NCBI GenBank assembly: GCA_018398585.1
Contig: JAGTTD010000014.1
Span: 18,847,387-18,911,386, forward strand
Reading direction: 5' to 3'
DNA from: Simmondsia chinensis
Taxonomy: Eukaryota; Streptophyta; Magnoliopsida; Caryophyllales; Simmondsiaceae
Length of the DNA stretch: 64,000 bases
This document shows, piece after piece, positions 35,544 to 48,700 of this stretch (positions are counted from its first letter, which is position 1; each line of letters starts with the position of its first letter). The position numbers and the translations under genes are program-made. Below the pieces are notes generated by a model. The model was not told the origin of the DNA. It searched no databases and saw nothing but the letters and a program-made list of their open reading frames with translations.

Positions 35544-35886
35544 GGTTATTCACACTAAAGGTCCATTTACTTTTCTTATTGTGTTATTTAGTCCTTGTAC
35601 TTTTAAGTGTGTCAATTTAGTCCCTTTAAAATTCATATTTTGTCAATTTTAGTTCTTTGGTCACATTCATGATAGGTTATTGATGTAATTTTTAACAGCA
35701 TATTCGTATTAGATGCAATTAACCCACTATAAATCCTTTCATTTACTCAATTTACTCGAACTATTAAAAATTTCATTAAGAATTAAGCATAAATTTAAAT
35801 CTAAAAATTAAATTGACATAACTAAAAGTACATGAACTGGATTAATCCAATGGAAAAAGTACAAAAACTTTTGGTGTAAATAACCC
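35544..35886. mobile_element. Mutator-type MITE, copy 3 of 3
   Basis: The ends GGTTATTCACACTAAAGG and, as reverse complement, GGGTTATTTACACCAAAAG are inverted. The flanks CATAATTTA and TATAGTTTA agree at 7 of 9. It would lie in the first intron of the myosin gene if the start codon proposed at 34,944 is right. Confidence 0.6.
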
Positions 35887-36603
35887 TATAGTTTATGTGC
35901 ATTCTTAGAAATTTTAGTTCATATATCTTTTTCTATATGAAAATTAGTTTAAATTTTTTAATCTATGCTTTCTAACACTATGACTTAGATCCTATAATTA
36001 TGTCAATTTTTGAATTATCATTGCATGTAAATGACCAATAATTTTATATTATCCATTAATTCTTAATTATATTGAAATATTTTACTTTTAGAAAAAAATG
36101 CAATATTTACGTGTAAGATTATTTAATTCTGTGATAAAAGTATTGTATTCAATCTTTTGAAATAATTTTCCTTTTATTAGGTGTATTAACGGGAAGTTTT
36201 ATAATAATATTTTGATGAATAATGAGAACCCCAACTTTAATGTCAGTTGAGTTAACAAAATTATTACTTTTGAAATATGTGTGCTTTGTGTTATTAGAGA
36301 TCTCAAATAAAGTTGTCTCAAATTATGCAACAAAAGAACTAAATTTCAACTTGGAATGAAAATGCTAGGATTAATATGTGACTAATGAATGAGCAAATTT
36401 CATGGAAGTGATAAGAGTTTGTATATCAAGCTCACCCTTGATCAACATTCTAGATTCGCCATTGGAGCAGAGCAGACAAAAATGAAGTTCTCACAAGATA
36501 ATTTCTTCTTCTGTATTGTGCCATAATTAGTGCTGCTTGATAACATCGGAGCTTTGTTCAATGCCAACCCACAACTTGCTAATTTTTAATGTTCTTGTTG
36601 TAG

Positions 36604-36732
36604 GGTACTTCTGTGAACATTATAGTAGGTTCCTATGTCTGGGTTGAGGACCCCGGTTTGGCTTGGATTGATGGAAGAGTACTAAAAATATCTGGAGAGG
36701 AAGTTGATATTGAGTCTTCTAATGGAAAGAAG
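36604..36732 (+). CDS. Myosin XI exon 2 (first visible coding exon)
   Basis: 43 codons, phase 0 at both ends, encoding the N-terminal SH3-like segment ([19 protein letters not shown]). Acceptor TTGTAG, donor GTATGC. An in-frame TAG directly upstream shows it must be spliced to an earlier exon. Confidence 0.92.
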
Positions 36733-39700
36733 GTATGCTGATTAGATTGAAATTTATGAACTTGTATTTCTCATTGCTTTACTCGCTCTAGTCGGAGAGA
36801 CTGTCAAGTGTCCCATGCAATCAAGTGTGGATAAAGATGTCTTTTTTTTGTTGGCTTTGTTGCTTTCAGTTTGGTCTTCTTTCCTACCAGTTCTGCGTGC
36901 CTTCTCTACGATTTTGTAGCGACTCTCTTTCTAGGTCCAGAGCTCTATTTAGGCTAGACAAGCATGATGGAATTGCTCTATTTCTTATGGGTTCATTATC
37001 CAATGTTTGAATTTTCCCATTACCAGTAAGCCTTAAAAAGCTAACTTTATTGCTATGTTCTAAACTGTGAACCACAAGCACACGCCAACACAAGCTCATG
37101 AACGAAAAAGAAAGGAAAAAGGAGATCTTTGTGAGTTTATAGTTGCCCATAGAGTTCCAATACTACGTGCACTGTAAGAGATTTCACGCAAAATCTTTGA
37201 CTCCACAACATACTAAGAAATTTTATTTTCCTGCATTTTGTTTAGGTGGTTGCCAAAGTATCAAAAATATATCCTAAGGATATGGAAGCTCCTCCTGCTG
37301 GAGTTGATGATATGACCAAGCTATCATATTTGCATGAGCCTGGAGTTCTGCAGAATTTGCGTACTAGATACGAACTCAATGAAATCTATGTAAGTCTTAC
37401 AATTGGCCATGATATCCTACTTTCCAATTCCAAGAAAAGCCAAGTAGTTATATTTGAATATCCTCATTAGAAGAACCTTTTAATGAGAAATTGATTTTCT
37501 TACCATGTATCTGTTAACATGACAGACTTATACAGGAAACATTCTCATTGCCATCAATCCATTTCAAAGGCTGCCTCATCTATATGATGCCCACATGATG
37601 CAACAATATAAGGGAGCACCATTAGGAGAGCTAAGCCCTCATGTTTTTGCTGTAGCTGATGTTGCTTATAGGTGATCCCTCTTCCTACTTGCACTTTTAG
37701 TTGTTTTTCCAATGAGCATCTACCTTTATCTTTTTTCTCACTTGTTAGTGGTGTATTTCTTTTGGTGGAAATAGGGCAATGATAAAAGAGGGAAAAAGTA
37801 ACTCAATTCTAGTCAGCGGTGAAAGTGGAGCTGGTAAAACCGAGACCACAAAGATGCTTATGCGATACCTTGCCTTTTTAGGGGGTCGTTCTTCTACAGA
37901 GGGACGCACTGTTGAGCAACAAGTTCTTGAGGTGATTGTACTCGCTGTTTTATGTGTAGTTTTTTAATTTGATTTACTACAATGTATTAATTTCTTTTAA
38001 TGCAGTCAAATCCAGTTCTTGAAGCGTTTGGAAATGCTAAAACAGTCAGAAACAACAACTCGAGGTGAGATACTCCAATCCTGTGATAAAATTACCTTCT
38101 TTTGAGTGAAATATGTTACATGCTTAGTAGGAACAACAGATGATTAAGGTGGCATAATTGAGAGGAAGGGACAAGTAACAACCCTAACATGCACTATGAA
38201 TTGATCCACTATTTCAAGCAGCTAGGAGATCTTAGATTAAGGTATTATATGTTTAATCCAAATATTTTTACAAAGTCTAGATAATACTATATTTTCGCAA
38301 TAAGAATCTTATCCATTATGAGCAAGGGACTCCATTGATTTATCAGGCAAGCTATTGGAATACAATGGAACTCCTCTTTTTACCTCCCTATACTTCTGTC
38401 TTTAATTTCCATCCCCCTCCCCCTCCTTTAATTTCTATAATTCCTATATCAAAATTTTGGTATGTAGCATCGGCAATAGAGTTAGCCTTTCCTTAGCCCT
38501 TTGATTGCTATGCGATTTTGACTCGTTACCAATAATAATGGATGAAGCATGGAAATTGTTGGGGTCTATACATCTGAACCCAATTCCAATTAACCACTCA
38601 AGCCAATATCAATGATAGATATAAGTCACAGGGCACACCAATATCACCAAATATTAACGACGAAATAAATATGCGGAAATTAAATCAACACCAGATATAA
38701 CGTGGAAAACCCTCCAGAGTGGAGGGCAAAACCACGGGGCAAACTAACAGCAAAATCCACTATAAAGAATAGCAATTACAACATTTATGGTTTCAAGATG
38801 TTTGCCCTAACTTGAAACCTACAAGCAAATTGAGCGATACAAGGATTACCTCCCAAGACCCGAGAACAATTGATTCTCCAGATCAATTAACTCTAATCAA
38901 TGCCTAGAAAACTCGCTCCAAATTGCTCCAAGATCAAATCCCGATCTTCACCGAAAATATCAAAATTTTGTCAATACAGATCGCAGCCGCAATCCCCTTT
39001 TTGTCTTGATAACTCGCCGCAGCCGCCGCAGCCGCACTCACTCTCTCTCACGTTATTTTAAGCGCGGGTCATCCCTACCCCTTGCTTATTTTGGGGTATA
39101 TATATATATTATTTTATTTAATTGACCCTTATTTAAACGGGCCATAAAAACATGGGCTGGACCATGGTATAAATTATGTACCCCACAAATCTCTCCCTCC
39201 AGCCCACCACGAGGAGGAGAGAACTTCGCATCAAGCTACTTGAAGTCAATACCGGCCATCGTAGTGCACAATTCCACCTTGCCACTAGGTACCACCTTGG
39301 TCAACATATCAGCCATGTTCTTGTCAGTGTGAATCTTCTTCAGCATCATCAGCTTTTCTTCAATAACAGAATGCAACCAATGATATCTCACATTAATATG
39401 CTTCGTGCGGGCATGATACATGGAATTCTTACTTAGGTCCATTGCACTCTGACTGTCACATAATACCACATACTTTTTCTGTTTCAGACCCAACTCTTGA
39501 AGAAACCTCTTCATCCACAACATTTCCTTCCCTGCTTCAACAACAGCAATATATTCAGCTTCAGTAGTGGAGAGAGCAACACACTTCTGCAATCTGGACT
39601 GCCAAGACACAGCCCCCCTGCAAAAGTGAACAAATACCCCGAAGTTGACTTCCTACTATTAAGACATCCTGCCATATCAGAATCTGTATACCCTTCAAGA

Positions 39701-42700
39701 ATCAGTCCCGAGCCACCAAAACTCAAACACTGTTTCAATGTACCCCACAAATATCTGAAGATCCACTTCACTGCTTCCCAATGAGCTTTCCCTAAATTTG
39801 ACAGAAACCTGCTCACAACACCCACAACATGAGCAATATCTGGCTTGGTGCAAACCGAGCATACATCAAAGACCCAACGGCAGAGGAGGAAGGAATAGAT
39901 GACATCTCTTCTTTCTCTTTCTCGGTCACAGGACAAGATACGGTTCAACATACTTTTTCTTGTAACAACCACAACTTTCCAGCCTCTCTATCACGGGTAA
40001 TCTCCATACCCAAAATCTGCTTCATTGAACCCAAGTCTTTCATTTCAAAAGACTTTGACAACTCCTCTTTAAGCCTTCGAATCATATCTGCATCTGAACC
40101 AACAATTAGCATATCATCAACATAAAGCAGTAAAATAATGAAATTACCTCCAGCAAATTTTCTGATATACACACAATGATCTGCAGCTGTTCTCTTGTAC
40201 CCTTGACCCACCATGGAGTCAAACTTCTTGTACCACTGTCTAGGAGCCTGTTTCAAACCATACAAGCTCTTCTTCAATCTGCAAACTAGATGCTCTTTAC
40301 CCTCAACTTCATATCCATCAGGCTGCTTCATGTAGATCTCCTCTTGCAAGTCACCATGGAGAAATGCAGTCTTCACATCTAATTGTTCAAGCTCAAGATT
40401 CATACTAGCTGCCATACCTAGTACCACTTGAATGGAACTCATCTTCACAACAGGAGCGAAGATCTCATCAAAGTCAATCCCTTTCTTCTGATTGAAGCCT
40501 TTCACCACTAAACGAGCTTTATGTTTCACAACTTGATCGCCATTCTTTTTCAGCTTGAACACCCACTTATTCTGAAGTGCTTTTCTGCCTTTAGGAAGAT
40601 CAACCAGCTCAAAGGTTCCATTCTTCTCTAAAGAATTCATCTCCTCATCCATGGCTTTGACCCAGTTATCCTTGTCTTCATGAGTCTGCGCTTCTTGGTA
40701 GCTCTCCGGCTCCCCCTCATCAGTAAGACAAATATAATCAGAACTCGAATACCTCGTAGACGATCGACGTTCTCTATCAGATCTTGTCAACTGAGGCTCA
40801 GCAGTCATTGGTTCGGGGGCTGGCTCCCCCTGCTCAACACCATCTGTACCTAAAGCATCATCAACTGCAACTGGATCAGTGTCATTCTCGAGTTCTGTCC
40901 CATCATAAACCTGCTCTTCATCTGTGGCACCTGATGAGGATGAAATCGGTGTGGTATTAGCAATACCACTGGGAGCACATGTAGTCTTCTCCAACTTGTC
41001 AAAATCAGCCATATTCTCATGTTCATGAAACACGACATCTCTGCTTCTCACGGTCCTTTTCTTCATGGGGTCCCATAATCTATAACCGAACTCCTCATCA
41101 CCATATCCTACAAATATGCACGGAGTGGCTTTACTGTCAAGCTTGGATCTCTGCTCCTTTGGCACATGCATGAAGGCTTTGCATCCAAGCACCTTCAAAT
41201 GAGAATAAGAAACATCTTTCCCAGTCCACACTCTTTGGAATGTCAAAATTCAAAGGAACTGATGGACCTCTGTTGATAATGTACACAGTAGTATTCAAAG
41301 CTTCACCCCAAAATGCCTTAGGCAGCTTCAACATTCTGAGTAAACATCTGGTTTTCTCCACAATGATTCTATTCATTTTTTCTGCGACACCATTATGCTG
41401 AGGAGTCCATGGTTCTATTCTTTCATGGTGAATCCCATGCTTCTTACAATACCTTCTGAAATCTCGGTTAGCGTACTCTCTCCCATTGTCAGTTGGAAGA
41501 CACTTCAACAACATCCCTGTCTGTCTCTCCATCATGGCGTGAAACTGCTGAAAGACTTCAAATACTTGGCTTTTGGATCTCAACAAAAATATCCAAGTTT
41601 TTCGTGAAGCATCATCAATAAAAGTAACAAAATATCGATTTCCTCCTAGAGATTCCACCTCTATAGGACCACATACATCAGAATGTATTAATTTAAGCTT
41701 GTTTTGTTTTCGTTTCAACTTTTTACCAAAACTGACTCTATGTTGCTTACCTAACAAATAATTATCACAAGGATTCAGTGACTTACCTTCAAGTGAAGGG
41801 ATGATGGACTTTTTAGCCAACATTTGCAATCCTTTCTCACTAGCATGAGCTAGTCGTTTGTGCCCCAAATTCAGTGAAGTATCATCCTCGACTACGTTCA
41901 ATTCACCACCACACACTGTCACCCGTGTCTTGTATAATGAACAACAAAGCTGTCCTCTGGCTACTATCAGTGACCCCTTGGTAAGCTTCCATTTTCCATC
42001 ACCCAGATGATGTGTATAACCTTCTTTGTCCAAAACATTCACAGAAATTAGATTAAGGAGCAATTCAGGAATATGTTGCACATCTTTCAGAGTAACAGTG
42101 CAACCAGTACTAGTCTGTACACGGATATCCCCAATCCCAACGATCTTAGCAACACTACCGTTGCCCATTTTCACAGTACCAAAGTCACCTGCTTTGTGCG
42201 TAGAAAAATACTCTCTCTTGGGAGCACAATGATAAGAAGCACCAAAATCCACAATCCACTCAACATCAGGATCACTTATATGATTGCACTCACCCTGAGC
42301 ACAAAATAATGTTACTTGGCCATCATTATCATCACCTGTCACTGCAGCTACAATCTTTTTATTATTTGCCTTATTCTGACTCGCTTCACCTTTCTGTTCT
42401 TTCTTCAAAAGAAAATAATTTCTTTTCAGGTGTCCAATTTTATAACAATGCCAGCACTTTGGTTTATCTTCCCTAGACTTAGATCTGCCTCTTGACTTAC
42501 CACGCCCCTTAGGCCCTCTACTCTTACTTCTGCCTCGGTTCTCGGTAACAAGTGCTTGTGCAGAATCAGCACCCATCTCTTTTCTTCTCATCTCCTCATT
42601 GAACAAGCAATCTTTTATGGTACTCAAAGCCAACTTTTCATCGGGAGCTGAGTTACTAACAGTTACCATCAAGGTCTCCCAACTGTCAGGTAGAGAACTT

Positions 42701-45700
42701 AAAAGGAATAAAGCCTGCAACTCATCATCAAGAGTAATTTTCATAACAATCAACTGGTTAATAACATCCTGAAATTCATTCAAGTGTTCGGCCACTGATC
42801 GTCCCTCTTTCAATTTCAAGTTGACTAACTTCTTAATCAAAAAAGCTTTATTTCGTGGGGTCTTTCTTTGATAACGACTCTTTAAGCTTTTCCATAATGA
42901 CTCGGCATTGGTCTCTTGTGATATATGGTGAAAAACACTGAAATCTATCCACTGTCTAATTGTCCCAACGGTTTTTCTATTCAGTTTCTCCCATTCATTA
43001 TCTAACATTTTTTTCGGCCTACCACTGTCGCCCTCAATTGGGTCATGTAAATCTTTAAAATAAAGTAGGTCCTCCATTATTGGCTTCCAAATTGAATAAT
43101 TTTCTCCGATCAATTTTATCATACCATTAGTACCGTCCATTATTATTTATCCTAACAATGAACCCTAGCTCTGATACCACTTTGTTGGGGTGTAGACACC
43201 TGAACCCAATTTCAATTAACCACTCAAGCCAATATTAATGACAGATATAAGTCACAGGGCACACCAATATCACCAAATATTAACGACAAAATAAATATGC
43301 GAAAATTAAATCAACACAAGATATAACGTGGAAAACCCTCTAGAGTAGAGGGAAAAACCATGGGGCAAACCGATAGCAAAATCCACTATAGAGAATAGCA
43401 ATTACAACATTTATGGTTTCAAGATGTTTGCCCTAATTTGAAACCTACAAGCAAATTGAGTGATACAAGGATTACCTCCCAAGACCTGATAACAATTGAT
43501 TCTCCCGATCAATTAACTCTAATCAATGCCTAGAAAGCCCGCTCCAAATTGCTCCAAGATCAATGCCCGATCTTCACCGAAAATATCAAAATTTTGTCAA
43601 TATAGATCACAGCCGCAATCCCCTTTTTGTCTTGATAACTCGCTGCCGCTGCCGCTGCCGCCGCCGCTGCCGCACTCACTCTCTCTCACGTTTTATGCGC
43701 CGCCACCGCAGCAGCACTCACTCTCTCTCACGTTATTTTATGCGCGGCTCATCCCTACCCCTTGCTTATTTTGGGGTATATATATATTTTATATATATAT
43801 ATATATATTATTTTATTTAATTGACCCTTATTTAAACGGGCCATAAAAACATGGGCTGGACCATGGTACAAATTATGTACCCCACAGAAAGTATGGATGA
43901 AATATTGAGAAAGTATAGCAAACAAAAAGCATGTTCTATGATAGTTATTGAAGAACGCAACCAACAGTATAATCTGCCATGATAGCACTGAAATCAAAAT
44001 AATTTTATGTTGCGAAAATCCCAATACTCAAAAATTTGAAAATACAGAACCACTTAGCAAATGTTGCTAAAACTCCCATTGAAGTCCCGTGATTTCCAAT
44101 GTTGCAAGCATGGATGAAGGGAAGGAATTGATGATAGTCCAAATGTTTCAACCGAAAAAGGACAACATGCAGAATTCATAAAAGATGTGCCAAGCGTTGT
44201 CATTAATGGTGACAGAGAGGCGGCGGATTTCAAAATACCAAGCCCAACAAGATATCATAAGCACAAATTTACCTCACTAACAACGGATTCATTGTCCAAA
44301 GGGCTTGTCATCCATTGGAGAAGGCATTAGCGGAGGGACTACAAACAACAAGGTGAGAGTTGGAGAAGCACCAACCAAATCTGCTTTGTTGAAGGTGTCG
44401 ATAGTGGAGGGGTAGACAACGCGGAAGGAGGAAGAGAACCAACAATGTTGAACGAACAAGAGTCTCTAAAGGGAATGACATTATTACGTCAAATTAGTGG
44501 GAATAATCGAAGCCATAATAGAGAGGCAGGGAACCACAAGCAATATCCCTACACTATTTATTTATCCATTATTTCAAGTAATAAAATATTTTAGATTTTG
44601 CTAGTATATTTCGAATTTAGCCCAAATTATTATATAAATCCTTGTAATATATTACAGATAAGGGACTATATTGATGCATTATAAAAAGCTTCTCCCTATA
44701 CTCTACCTCTCTGTCCTTCTCTCTTTAATATCTCTTTTTTCTTCCTCTTGATTTCTTTCTCCGTTCCTCCAATTTCTATAATTCTTGTATGTAAAATTTG
44801 GTTTGTATCAAAATTGATGTGAAAGTTGCATTGATTTGTCAGCATTCATTATAGCTTACTATTAGTGTTAAAGGCTTGTCTAAAAATATGGGATTATTAG
44901 AATATATTGTATAGGTTGACATTAATATTTGTACATCGGGTCAGTATGTGCTCAAACCTATGTAACCCATTAATTATATCATATCTATAAATATAAAAGA
45001 GGGCTATGTCATTAGGTAGGTTCCTTAATATTTTTTCATGGTATCAGAGTCAAATATTGTCTTCTTGTAATTAGGCTAACCCTAGCCGTCATAAAACCCT
45101 AGCCATCGTAATTAGCCACTGCCTGCAAATTTTCACCACAAATTTCACATGTTAGCCACCGCCTGTCAAATATTTCACATTTTTCAACCTAAATTTTACA
45201 TATTAGCCACCGCCTGCAAATATAAGCTCACATATTTCAACCATATCGACAAAATCAGACCATCGCAAAATCTTACCGACACATCGTCAACCACAGCAGC
45301 TTAGACAACTCGAACTGCGCCAGCAACAACGCCAACCATCGTACCTAGTGGCTGTCCCACTCTTCTGAGTCGTTTAGTATTTCAAACATTCATTGTCATG
45401 TCTCATAAACCCTAGATTTGAATGACCCGTCTATGTACCTTGTTTAGCGTAGATCCTTTCTCTCTACATGTCGAGGATATGCTGTTGATGATCATCTTGA
45501 TGGCTCTTCAATGACCCCTGTTCCGACCTATCCCGACTACCGCTATTGAAGACAAGTTGACAATCTTCTCAAATCTTGGATACTTGACATTATCTCTCCT
45601 GATCTTGCTAGAGATGTGTGTGGTGATTATGATAATTTAACTACTCCTACGTTTTGGGATTTGATCTCTCGTCTCTTTACTGATTTTTTGCAATCCTGTC

Positions 45701-48700
45701 AATTGCAATTTAAATGAACATAAAGAAAGGAAATTTGGCTATGCTTGCATATCTTACAAAAATCAATTCTTTATCTGATAATCTGGAGTCTATGAATGCT
45801 TCTATTACTGATGTTGATATAGTTCTAACTGCTATAGATGGTCTTTTAGATAATAAGGAGTTCAATGATGTTTGTACTGCAATCACGTTCCGTGTTCCTT
45901 TTTCATCTTTTATTAAGGCCCGATCTATGCTTATGAATGAAGAATCTCGGCTTAAAACTGATAATTCTAGTTCCTCTATTGTATTAGTTGCTACAAGGTC
46001 TTTTTCCAAAAATAGTAGGGTTGCTAATGCTCTCTCTCATCTCAGAACAATGTAGGGCCAACCGGCTCTTATGGAATAGTCGGTTGCACTTCCATTTCAA
46101 TAGATCTTATAACAAACTGGTTATGGTTCATAGTCTGGTAATGTCGGGGCAATGGTAGAGGCCATCGTGGTCGTGGACGTGGTCATAATGGTTAAGGTTT
46201 TGGTAATATGTAGAATCAGTGTATGTGGGGTCCGAACTATCGAGGCAAGTCGTGGCTTGTGTCTCATATTTATCAGACATCATATCGACCTCCTCAATTT
46301 GGCATGACTCCGCATGGTGGTAATGTACCTTCTTATCCACAACTTCATCCTGTTAAAAATGCTTTGACCACTAGTTATAGCTTTTGTCTAGGTTTCGATG
46401 CCTCTCAGTTTCCATCTAAAACCTGCTCGACCCCTATTTTTGATTCCTCTTGGATCATGGGTAGTGGGACATCATCTCATAGGACTAATGATTCAAGTAT
46501 CCTTACATCTTTATCTCCTTATCATGGTCTTGATCAAATTTTAGTCGAGAATGGTGCGTCTCTTCCTATTGTTGGGGTTGGATCATGTTTTATTTTTACA
46601 CTTGTCGGTCGATTTATTCTAAATAATTTTTTGTTTGTCCCAGGTCCCTCCAATAATTTACTTTCTATTCATTAATTTTGTTTAGATAATAATAATTGCC
46701 TTCTTAAATTTTACTCGTGTGGTTTCTCTGTTAAGGATTCTAAATCAAAGTCCGTTATCATTAGATGTGTCAGCTCAAGACCTCTCTTTACCGTACCTAC
46801 ATCATTAGTTGAACCCACATCACTCACCGTGTCACGAGTCTCCTCCTTGTTATGGCATCGTCACCTAGGTCATGCTGGAACACCAGTTTTATCTTCCTTA
46901 GTTAAGCAAAAGTTTATTTCATGTTCTAGTGTTTCGTCTGAGTGGAATGTGTGTCATGCTTACCAACTATGCAAGCATAGTCGTTTACCTTTACAAAAGT
47001 CTGCCATAAACACAACTCGTCCTTTTGATATTGTTCATTCTGATGTATGGACTTCACCTGTTTTAAGCTTCAGTGGTTTTAAGTATTATTTGTTATTTTT
47101 GGATGATTATTCTTATATTGTGTGGATTTACCCTATGCATGCCAAATCTGAGGTGTTCGATTTATCTGTTCAGCCTTGTAATCTCATTTTAAATCAGTTT
47201 GGTGTTGAGATTAAACATTTTCAGTGTGATAATAGAACGAAATATATTAATTGCGAGTTTAATGGTCTTTTTGCTAAGCAAGGTATTCTTAGTTGGGTAT
47301 CGTGTCCTCACACCTCCCAACAAAATGGAAAGGCCGAGCGTATGCATAGAATGGTTGGTAATATGTTGAGATCTCTACTCTTTCAGGCTTGTATGCCTTT
47401 TGAATATTGCGTTGAAACTGTACTTGTTCCTACTCATGTTCTTAATCTTTTGCCCTGTGCTTCTATAAAAAAAGAAGGTACCTTATCAACATCTTTACAA
47501 ACAAAGAGTTAATTATGATCACCTTCGGGTTTTTGGTTGTGCCTGTTATCCCAATTTAAGTGCAACTGCATCACATAAACTTGCTCCTTGATCTAGTTTG
47601 CATGTCTTCTTGGGGTACCCGTTGAATTATAAGGGTTATAAATGTCTTGATCTATCCACTAACTGAGTGATTATCTCTAGACATGTTATATTTGATGAAA
47701 CAGATTTTCTGTTCACACGTTTGGGAGCTTTCTCACAGAATACAATACAACGCCTCGATCAAGTCTTTTCATCATCGCTCACTTCGTCTCCATTTATTGG
47801 GCCACTGTCTCCCATTATCAAACCCGAACATACTACCATAACTCTCGACAATACCAGGACAAATGCTTTTGCCGTGCTGCCTGTCCAACCGCCAGCTACC
47901 AGTAGTGATACAGGCGGTGCTCTCTCCTGTCTGTCTCCTCCTCTTGCTCCCGTAGCATCACCTGCCCCTATCACTTCCGTTCATCCCATGACCACTCGAT
48001 CTAAAGCTGGTATTGTGAAGCCGCTTCTCAAGCCTTCTATGCTTGCATATAATGTTTTGCCAGATATACCATACTCTTATAATGTCATGGCCTGGATATA
48101 TTGTAATGATGTAATAAGTAGTTTCAGTCATGGATTAGCTTGTGTTGGCTTGATGTGGTTAGTTCTTAGCTCTTCATATCAAGATGGACAAGATGTTAGT
48201 GCTAAGGAGGTCAATGTTGGCGACTGGACTTCTTGAGTCGGTTAAGCAAGTGTTCAAGTGCTTTGTATTTTGTCTTAGCCGTCACTCTTCTGTAGCATAG
48301 TATAAGTAATGGTGTTCTTTGTAATCTTTCATAATTTTGATCAAATACCAATATCCTTGGGTATTATTCTCTCTCTCATCTAAACTCTCTCTCTATACTT
48401 TCTCATCTCTTTCATTTCTTTCTCATCTCATATTATACTATCCCTAGGTTATGACTCGAGTTTGATCTCGGATCATGACAATTGGTATCAGAGCCTCATT
48501 TTAAGCTTCAATTAAGTTGATTTAGTTCAATTTAGTTGTATAAGCTTAGGATCAAGGTGATTTGATATCAAATATCCTTGATCGCATTGCAATTGATTAG
48601 GAGTTCAATCTTTTGGATTCTTGATTGAGTGCTTGCGGTTTGTTATTGAAATTCAGCTTCTTCCTTGCACAAGTTTGAGGATCTGCATAGATCTTGATTG

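Larger units (their letters stand above)
38557..43886 (-). mobile_element. Ty1/copia retrotransposon, Tork (Tnt1-like) type, decayed
   Basis: LTRs lie at 38557-39187 and 43183-43886, with TG..CA ends, and GAAAT / GAAAG as flanking 5-mers (one mismatch). It runs on the minus strand, antisense to the myosin gene. It has a perfect initiator-methionine primer-binding site and a purine tract. The domain order gag, protease, integrase, RT, RNase H is that of copia. At least three frameshifts and altered catalytic residues show it is dead. The gag-to-integrase wording ([26 protein letters not shown]) is that of the Tnt1-containing Tork lineage. Confidence 0.9.

Noticed and set aside
38200..44820. 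Pyrimidine-rich blocks flanking the minus-strand copia element as LTRs of an outer element
   Set aside because: Similarity is limited to CT-rich stretches and short words; no TG..CA ends, primer site or target duplication could be placed.
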